Assembly: GCA_964576765.1 (NCBI GenBank)
Contig: CAZNWH010000076.1
Span: 1-11,453 of the forward strand
DNA length: 11,453 nucleotides
Direction of reading: 5' to 3'
Source: Hellea sp964576765
GTDB taxonomy: Bacteria > Pseudomonadota > Alphaproteobacteria > Caulobacterales > Maricaulaceae
This document shows positions 6,215 through 11,453 of this stretch, in pieces; the first letter of the stretch is position 1, and every line of letters begins with the position of its first letter. Position numbers and translations under genes: made by a program. The notes under the pieces were generated by a model, which did not search any database, was not told the DNA's origin, and saw only the letters and a list, made by a program, of their open reading frames with translations.

Positions 6215-6249
6215 GGCTCGAATTGGGTCGGTCTCTGAGCCAGCTTTTT
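6215..6249 (+). terminator. Weak hairpin plus T-run between pal and cpoB
   Basis: GGCTC (6215-6219) pairs with GAGCC (6237-6241) across a 17-base loop, and TTTTT follows at 6245-6249. The stem is only 5 bp, so at best this is a leaky terminator or attenuator that would lower cpoB output relative to pal. The cpoB ribosome site begins 7 bases later. Confidence 0.25.
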
Positions 6250-6269
6250 GATTTTGGAGGATTAAGCCG

Positions 6270-7232
6270 ATGCAAAGGTTTATCACCGCAATGTTAGTTT
6301 CAACAGCTTTTATGGCTAGCCCTGTCTATGCGCAGAGTAAGAAAGAACTGGCCGCCGTTGATGTTCAATTAGCTCAACGCTTATCTACACTCGAAAAACG
6401 CATGCTAACCGGAGACCCAGCCGCGGAACGCCTGATGCAGCGTATGGATGCGTTAGAAACATCACAAAGAACCTTGACGGGCGAAGTTGAAACCCTTCGG
6501 TTTGAGCGTGATAATCTACAAAAACAAATTGAATCTATGGCGGCTGAAATTCAAACGAAGCAAGCTCTCATTGACCGCATGAAGGTCCATCTTGATGCTG
6601 TTGATTTGGTGTCTTCGGAAACGCAAATATCTAACTCCGTAGCTACAAATTCTTATACGCCGCGAACTTATGGGGGCGAGTCATCTCTTTCAACGGGATC
6701 TGTTGCACAGGTGACGCCCTATACAGATACCCAAAGCTATAATTCCTCGGTTGGAAACTCTACTCAGCTTTCTCAAATTCCAGCCGCGCCCATTTTCAAA
6801 GAACAAACTATTTCGGTTCAAGAAAATTATAATTTTGAAAGATCTGCAACGGATGTAACCCAGCTTGGAACTTCGGGGCAAACAAAACTAGCCGAAGGCG
6901 ATTATGCGGGGGCGCAAACAGCCTTTAAACAATATCTCGAATTTAACCCAGATGCTGGTGATAAAGGTGAAATTAATTTTTGGCTCGGAGAAACCTACTA
7001 TATTCGCGGAGGTTATGCTGATGCCGCTGACGCCTATATCACCTCTATGCGTGAAGCCCCAAAAGGAACTAAGGCCCCGGACGCGATGGTGCGATTGGCG
7101 GCAACATTGCGCGAATTGGGCAATAAAGTTGAGGCCTGTCAAACATTGGCTACATTTCCGGCGCAATTCCCTAATGCTTCCTCCAGAGTGAAAGAAAAGG
7201 CAAAAGTCGAAGCTGCCAGAACAGGATGTTAG
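6270..7232 (+). CDS. cpoB: Tol-Pal coordination protein CpoB/YbgF
   Basis: The product has 320 residues. The Sec signal peptide is cut at about A21 (VYA before QSKK). A coiled-coil region rich in Leu/Glu/Gln (about 25-110) corresponds to the trimerising part of YbgF. A low-complexity Ser/Thr/Asn/Gln linker spans about 115-190, and C-terminal TPR repeats span about 200-315 (LAEGDYAGAQTAFKQYL, FWLGETYYIRGGYADAADAY, MVRLAATLRELG). In E. coli, CpoB binds TolA and ties Tol-Pal constriction to septal peptidoglycan synthesis. Length and domain order are normal, with a longish linker. GGAGG at 6256-6260 lies 9 nt before the ATG. It sits at the family's usual place after pal. Confidence 0.94.
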   Translation: MQRFITAMLVSTAFMASPVYAQSKKELAAVDVQLAQRLSTLEKRMLTGDPAAERLMQRMDALETSQRTLTGEVETLRFERDNLQKQIESMAAEIQTKQALIDRMKVHLDAVDLVSSETQISNSVATNSYTPRTYGGESSLSTGSVAQVTPYTDTQSYNSSVGNSTQLSQIPAAPIFKEQTISVQENYNFERSATDVTQLGTSGQTKLAEGDYAGAQTAFKQYLEFNPDAGDKGEINFWLGETYYIRGGYADAADAYITSMREAPKGTKAPDAMVRLAATLRELGNKVEACQTLATFPAQFPNASSRVKEKAKVEAARTGC

Positions 7233-7271
7233 AAGACTGGAAGCTAGGATTATAAACTGTTAGGCGTCCGC

Positions 7272-8540
7272 ATGGTCGCTGCACATCTCATATCAAAGCT
7301 ATCAGCTTTATTGCCTTATGAGGCCAGGAAATTCGCAATTGCCTTTTCAGGCGGCGGAGATAGCACGGCGCTCATCCACGCACTGAAAGACCATCCTCGT
7401 CGTGGTCCTGTCTTTATTGTAGATCATAATTTGCGAACTGAGTCAGGTACAGAAGCCTTACAAGCTAAAGAATTTGCGAAAGCATGCGGCTATGAGGCTA
7501 GTATTCTAAAATGGAATCACAATAATCCCACTACAGGTTTGCAAGCAAAAGCTCGTCTTGCGCGTTACGGCCTCTTAGGTCAGGCCTGCCGAGCACAAGA
7601 TATAGAACATCTTTTGACAGCTCACAGCGAGAATGACCAAGCCGAAACTCTTTTCATGCGTTATGACAAGAAAACAGATTGGCGCGGGGCAGCGGGTATG
7701 AACGAGATTACTCATGGGCCCGTTTGGCCACAACTTGCTATGGTCAATGTCGTTCGGCCTTTGTTGGGTATTAGCCGTAAAGCCTTGCGGGCCTATAATC
7801 GTAACCATCAGCTGACATGGATTGAAGATCCCAGTAATCAAGATCATGCCTATGCCCGGATTCGCGCGCGGTATTATTTGTCACAAAACCCGCAGATAAA
7901 AACAGATTTACTGGTGACAGCTAAGGAACTGCGCCGTGGTTTACAGCGGGAGACCTGTAAAATATTAGGCGAGGCTCAGCAGTTTGTTCGGCTTGATCGT
8001 TATGGGATAATTTATTTGAGCGCTATTCCATCCTCTGCTCTCTTGCGAGCGCTACTACAAGTGGCAGGCGGGGGCGGGAAAGTGATTGACAAACACAGCG
8101 TGAAACGTTTGCGCCGTAATATGTTTGAGCTGGATTTCAAAGCAGGGACATTGGCCGGAGCTTTAATCAAGCCATTTAAAGACGGGTTTTATATTTGTCG
8201 GGATTTATCGGCAGTCAAAGGGCGTAAGGACCAGAATGTAGGTAAGATGAAAGCGGTTTCTCTATCGCCTTTCCATATTTGGGATGGCCGTTATATCTTG
8301 ATGTGTCGCGATAAAAACACGTCTTATGACATTGCATCAGCCTATAATTACAGGGCTGATTTAAGTTCGCAACAACGCCAAGTTTTGAGAGATGTTCCAG
8401 GTGATGCTCGATTGACAATCCCGATTATAAATTTTTCCAATATGCCGTCAAAGCTTGGGCCGTATGAAAGTGATGAAATGTCGCTTAAATCAATTATCAG
8501 GCCGCGTCTTGAAGGCTTGCTTGGCGGAGAATTGCCTTAA
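7272..8540 (+). CDS. tilS: tRNA(Ile)-lysidine synthetase TilS
   Basis: The product has 422 residues. This cytoplasmic N-type ATP pyrophosphatase converts C34 of the CAU-anticodon tRNA-Ile to lysidine, which switches it from Met to Ile identity and AUG to AUA reading; it is essential in most bacteria. The PP-loop SGGGDS is at 26-31. Further family blocks are DHNLR (51-55), AKARLARYG (92-100), TAHSENDQAET (116-126), RPLL (162-165) and WIEDPSNQ (183-190). The C-terminal half (about 210-422) is poorly conserved, as is normal. The ATG at 7272 lies 39 nt after cpoB with only a weak upstream AGG (7262-7264), so translation may be modest. tilS between ybgF and ftsH is the usual alphaproteobacterial order. 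Confidence 0.95.
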   Translation: MVAAHLISKLSALLPYEARKFAIAFSGGGDSTALIHALKDHPRRGPVFIVDHNLRTESGTEALQAKEFAKACGYEASILKWNHNNPTTGLQAKARLARYGLLGQACRAQDIEHLLTAHSENDQAETLFMRYDKKTDWRGAAGMNEITHGPVWPQLAMVNVVRPLLGISRKALRAYNRNHQLTWIEDPSNQDHAYARIRARYYLSQNPQIKTDLLVTAKELRRGLQRETCKILGEAQQFVRLDRYGIIYLSAIPSSALLRALLQVAGGGGKVIDKHSVKRLRRNMFELDFKAGTLAGALIKPFKDGFYICRDLSAVKGRKDQNVGKMKAVSLSPFHIWDGRYILMCRDKNTSYDIASAYNYRADLSSQQRQVLRDVPGDARLTIPIINFSNMPSKLGPYESDEMSLKSIIRPRLEGLLGGELP

Positions 8541-8576
8541 AGATAGTTTTCTTCATGAAATAAGTGTAGAGTCGTG

Positions 8577-8632
8577 TAAAATTAGTGTGAGGGGTTCTTT
8601 ATTTTAACTATGTAATGCCTATGTGTTACATA
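8577..8632 (+). promoter_or_regulatory. ftsH leader with dyad and weak promoter-like boxes
   Basis: The 124-nt gap before ftsH contains a perfect 7-bp inverted repeat, TATGTAA (8609-8615) and TTACATA (8626-8632), with a 10-base spacer. There are promoter-like boxes TAAAAT (8577-8582, 5/6 to the -10) and TAACTA (8605-8610). Neither has a convincing -35, and I cannot find a clear RpoH-type pair. The dyad may be an operator or an mRNA hairpin 32 bases before the ATG. Confidence 0.3.
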
Positions 8633-8664
8633 ACTGAAAAGTCGACAAATGCTGGTGATAAATC

Positions 8665-10584
8665 ATGGATAATAAATCAATGCGTAATTTTGCTGTTTGG
8701 GCTCTGATAGTTACGCTATTTCTTGTAATGATTACGGTTTCTCAAACCACGTTGCAAACGACAAGCGGGCCTGTCGAATACACTTATTCTGAACTGGGAA
8801 AGAAAGCTGCATCGGGTGAAATTCAATCGGCGAAAATTAGCGATGCCGAAGGCAAAATCACAGGTAAAACGACAGAAGATAAACAGTTTGTGGTCAATGG
8901 GCCTATCTATCAAAGCGATAAAACAATTGAAATGTTTGAAGCTAATAATGTGCCTTTTGCTTTTGAAGAAATCAAACGGACGAGCACATTGATGGCTGTG
9001 ATGATAAATGCCTTACCGCTTCTTTTGATTGTCGGTCTCTCGATCATGTTTTTCCGCTCTATGCAGAGTAGTGGTCGCGGCGGCGCGATGAGCTTTGGTA
9101 AATCCCGCGCCAAGATGTTGACTGAAAATACGAAACGCGTCACATTCGAAAATGTTGCGGGCGTCGAAAGCGCCAAAGAAGATCTCAAAGAAGTTGTTGA
9201 ATTTTTACAAGACCCAGGCCGGTTTACGCGGCTTGGCGCGCGTATTCCAACGGGCGCTTTATTGGTTGGTCCTCCCGGAACGGGTAAAACGCTTTTGGCC
9301 CGCGCGGTCGCGGGTGAGGCAGGTGTTCCGTTTTTCACAATCTCAGGCTCTGACTTTGTTGAAATGTTTGTCGGTGTTGGCGCATCTCGCGTAAGAGATA
9401 TGTTTGCTGACGCGCGTAAAAACGCCCCTTGTATTATCTTTATCGATGAGATTGATGCGGTAGGACGCCATCGCGGCGTAGGGACATCAGGCGGTCACGA
9501 AGAACGCGAGCAAACGCTTAACCAGCTTCTGGTCGAGATGGATGGTTTTGAAGGTGATGAAGGCGTGATTATTATCGCGGCGACAAACCGTCCTGACGTT
9601 CTGGATAAAGCTTTACTCCGTCCAGGCCGTTTCGACCGTCAGATCGAAGTGCCTTACCCAGATATTCAAGGCCGCGAGAAAATTCTCGAAGTCCATATGA
9701 AGGGTAAACCCATCGCAGCTGAGCTTGACGTGAAATATATTGCGCGCGGTACGCCCGGATTTTCCGGCGCGGATTTGATGAACCTTGTTAATGAGGCTGC
9801 GCTTTTATCGGCGCGTCGCAACAAACTGAAAATCACCATGCGCGAGTTTGAAGATGCGCGAGATAAAGTCATGATGGGCGCAGAGCGCCGCACGTTGGCT
9901 ATGACGGATGAAGAAAAAGAAATGACCGCCTATCACGAAGCAGGGCACGCCATTGTTGGCCTGAATATGCCAGGTAGTCTGCCAATCCATAAAGCGACGA
10001 TTATTCCGCGTGGACGTGCGTTGGGCATGGTGCAATATATGCCGGAACGTGATCAGATTTCGCAATCTCGCCAAGAAATGATAGCGCGTATGGCTATGGC
10101 TATGGGCGGACGAGCTGCCGAAGAAATCCATTTTGGCTATGATAAAGTATCATCCGGCGCGAGTAGCGACATTGAGCAAGTTACACGTATTGCTACAGCT
10201 ATGGTGACGGAGTGGGGACTGTCCGATGAGGTTGGGCCCATTGCCTATAAGAATACGGATCAACAAAGTTTTCACCCTGGTATCGGACGAGGCTCATCTA
10301 TATCGCCCGAGACAGCGAGTTTGATAGAGTCTGAAATAAAACGCCTCATTACAGAGGCGCATGATACGGCAACCAAGATTTTGAAAAAGAAAAAGAAAAA
10401 CTGGGTCGCCTTGGCCGAAGCTTTACTGGAATATGAAACGCTTTCGGGTGACGAAATTACTGTGTTGCTCTCTGACGGGATTAAGCCCAAACGTCCGGAC
10501 GGGACAAAAGGGTCTAAGCCTGCTGTGTCGGCCGTTCCAACCACGCGTAAGAAACCGCTCGGAGGGGCTCAGCCAGAGGCTTAG
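8665..10584 (+). CDS. ftsH: FtsH, membrane-anchored AAA+ zinc metalloprotease
   Basis: The product has 639 residues, normal for the family. Two membrane spans (about 8-27 and 109-130) flank a periplasmic domain. The AAA+ module has Walker A GPPGTGKT (202-209), the pore motif MFVG (234-237), Walker B IIFIDEIDA (257-265) and the second region of homology with arginine fingers in RPGRFDR (319-325). The M41 protease domain has HEAGH (424-428) with H424 and H428 as zinc ligands and E425 catalytic; D502 in SSGASSDIEQ is the probable third ligand. It degrades damaged membrane proteins and short-lived regulators. One oddity is a KKKKK run at 574-578 encoded by A-rich DNA (10383-10401). GGTGA (8654-8658) lies 6 nt before the ATG. 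The stop overlaps the next gene's GTG by one base. Confidence 0.98.
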   Translation: MDNKSMRNFAVWALIVTLFLVMITVSQTTLQTTSGPVEYTYSELGKKAASGEIQSAKISDAEGKITGKTTEDKQFVVNGPIYQSDKTIEMFEANNVPFAFEEIKRTSTLMAVMINALPLLLIVGLSIMFFRSMQSSGRGGAMSFGKSRAKMLTENTKRVTFENVAGVESAKEDLKEVVEFLQDPGRFTRLGARIPTGALLVGPPGTGKTLLARAVAGEAGVPFFTISGSDFVEMFVGVGASRVRDMFADARKNAPCIIFIDEIDAVGRHRGVGTSGGHEEREQTLNQLLVEMDGFEGDEGVIIIAATNRPDVLDKALLRPGRFDRQIEVPYPDIQGREKILEVHMKGKPIAAELDVKYIARGTPGFSGADLMNLVNEAALLSARRNKLKITMREFEDARDKVMMGAERRTLAMTDEEKEMTAYHEAGHAIVGLNMPGSLPIHKATIIPRGRALGMVQYMPERDQISQSRQEMIARMAMAMGGRAAEEIHFGYDKVSSGASSDIEQVTRIATAMVTEWGLSDEVGPIAYKNTDQQSFHPGIGRGSSISPETASLIESEIKRLITEAHDTATKILKKKKKNWVALAEALLEYETLSGDEITVLLSDGIKPKRPDGTKGSKPAVSAVPTTRKKPLGGAQPEA

Positions 10585-11075
10585 TGAATCGCGACGTAAA
10601 TCCCCACTCATATTATTCTTCGAGACGTGAAAAGCTTCTTGAAAGCTTATTTGCGGGTGAAGTTTTACGAGAACTATGGCGGCGCGAAATCTATGAGGTT
10701 GATTTACTTCACAGCGATATAGATGCATCTGGTTATGATATTGTTTTAGAGCTTCAAAATGGCGTAAGGCATATCCAGTTGAAGGCATCAACAAAGCGCA
10801 AACTGGTTGTCGCAAATGCTAAAATTTCAGATAGGCCAAGCGGTTGTATTATCGTGATGATTGTTTCTGAAGACACATTGAACTTCAAAGAATTTTTGTG
10901 GTTTGGAAATGAGTTATCTAAACCATGTTCTGATATTCGAAGATTCCCTAAGGCACGTCATACAAAAGGTGACTCAACTGGAATTAAAGCAAAAAGGCAA
11001 GATACATATAAAGTTTCGGTTGGAAAATTCGAACGTGTAACCAGTTTCGAGTTGCTAGTGGATAAGTTGATTTAA
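10584..11075 (+). CDS. Putative PD-(D/E)XK-like (D-x12-QxK) protein, function unknown
   Basis: The product has 163 residues with no signal peptide or membrane span. An N-terminal helix (about 13-33, RREKLLESLFAGEVLRELWRR) offers E20 or E26 as a motif I acid. Then come DIDASGYDIVLEL (45-57) and HIQLKAS (63-69). The arrangement of D52 in a strand, 12 residues, then Q65-L-K67 matches the QxK variant of PD-(D/E)XK nuclease folds. A later conserved-looking block is RHTKGDSTGIKAKR (125-138). The start is GTG (10584-10586), sharing one base with the ftsH TAG, with AGAGG at 10575-10579. folP begins 2 nt after its stop. The gene looks AT-richer than ftsH and folP, which could mean later arrival. Nuclease activity is inference. 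I have the impression that uncharacterised homologues exist, but I cannot name a family. Confidence 0.75.
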   Translation: MNRDVNPHSYYSSRREKLLESLFAGEVLRELWRREIYEVDLLHSDIDASGYDIVLELQNGVRHIQLKASTKRKLVVANAKISDRPSGCIIVMIVSEDTLNFKEFLWFGNELSKPCSDIRRFPKARHTKGDSTGIKAKRQDTYKVSVGKFERVTSFELLVDKLI

Positions 11076-11077
11076 AT

Positions 11078-11453
11078 ATGGCATTTAAACTACCCAAAGT
11101 CATGGGCATTTTGAATGTCACGCCCGATAGCTTTTCCGATGGTGGGCGTTATGACAATCTCGATGCCGCTGTGCAGCAGGCTTTGGACCTGATCGACCAA
11201 GGCGCGGATATTATTGATATTGGCGGCGAAAGCACACGCCCCGGCGCAGACCAAATTAGTATCAAAGAAGAAGTGCGTCGGACGGTGCCCGTGATTATCG
11301 AACTGCGTGATGTCACACGCGATTTCGAGGTTGGCCCTGTCATTTCCATTGATACACGTAAACCCGAAGTCGCCGAAGCGGCGGTTTTGGCGGGCGCAGA
11401 TATCTGGAATGATGTTTCGGCGCTCACCTTTGATAAACGCTCGGAAGCTATGG
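11078..11453 (+). CDS. folP: Dihydropteroate synthase FolP (3' truncated by window)
   Basis: An open frame from the ATG at 11078 runs to the window edge, giving 125 complete codons. It matches the first part of dihydropteroate synthase, which joins para-aminobenzoate to the hydroxymethyl-dihydropterin pyrophosphate in folate synthesis and is the sulfonamide target. Visible blocks are MGILNVTPDSFSDGG (9-23), DIIDIGGESTRPG (44-56), SIDTRKPEVAEAA (90-102) and NDVSA (111-115), all in a TIM-barrel order. The start 2 nt after the previous stop has a poor ribosome site, and ATG codon 9 (11102) is an alternative, though also without a clear site. ftsH-folP adjacency is common in alphaproteobacteria; here one gene separates them. 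The missing part lies to the right. Confidence 0.95.
   Translation, partial: MAFKLPKVMGILNVTPDSFSDGGRYDNLDAAVQQALDLIDQGADIIDIGGESTRPGADQISIKEEVRRTVPVIIELRDVTRDFEVGPVISIDTRKPEVAEAAVLAGADIWNDVSALTFDKRSEAM

Noticed and set aside
10423..10815. Minus-strand open frame of 130 codons across the ftsH/QxK junction
   Set aside because: It spans antisense of two genes whose plus-strand frames are clearly better, and its residues look like a random shadow.

Overview
The window looks like chromosomal DNA of an alphaproteobacterium with moderate GC. The basis is the gene order tolQ-tolR-tolA-tolB-pal-cpoB(ybgF)-tilS-ftsH-...-folP, a conserved alphaproteobacterial block, together with the protein style (TolA with a Glu/Pro linker, YbgF/CpoB with coiled coil plus TPR). 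A Caulobacterales/Hyphomonadaceae-like lineage is my guess from sequence flavour, not something I can prove here.

Left region (1-1793). The window opens with the last 32 codons of an unrecognised gene. Next come two tightly spaced plus-strand genes: a single-span protein with TonB/TolA-like topology and four cysteines (176-1063), and a DUF3088-type protein with a CPEC motif (1066-1410). A small Pro-rich lipoprotein gene on the minus strand (1407-1781) converges on the second of these, and the two stop codons overlap.

Control region (1782-2027). This interval separates the divergent lipoprotein and tolQ genes. It holds tandem GTCTGAAT repeats with an 11-bp period framed by an inverted TCACACA repeat, a TTAACCAT sequence like a CtrA half-site, and weak promoter-like boxes.

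Tol-Pal region (2028-7232). TolQ, TolR and TolA form the inner-membrane proton-driven motor. TolB is the periplasmic propeller and Pal the peptidoglycan-binding outer-membrane lipoprotein. CpoB/YbgF is the periplasmic coiled-coil/TPR partner. tolQ, tolR and tolA are packed with 2 or 0 nt between them. tolB follows after 48 nt with a TTG start. pal has its own 170-nt leader with two TATAAT hexamers and a near-palindrome. cpoB has a 116-nt leader. The system spans the envelope and acts in outer-membrane stability and constriction at division.

Right region (7233-11453). tilS (tRNA-Ile lysidine synthetase) is followed by ftsH (membrane AAA+ zinc protease), which has a 124-nt leader carrying a 7-bp dyad. 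A GTG-started gene overlaps the ftsH stop by one base. It encodes a 163-aa protein with a D-x12-QxK signature suggestive of the PD-(D/E)XK nuclease fold, and it lies between ftsH and folP, which are usually adjacent. folP (dihydropteroate synthase) begins 2 nt later and runs off the window.

The best candidates for something undescribed are the QxK gene, the four-Cys TonB-like protein with its DUF3088 neighbour, and the phased repeats in the lipoprotein/tolQ control region. I see no mobile element, CRISPR array, tRNA or rRNA. No gene-free stretch exceeds 300 bases.
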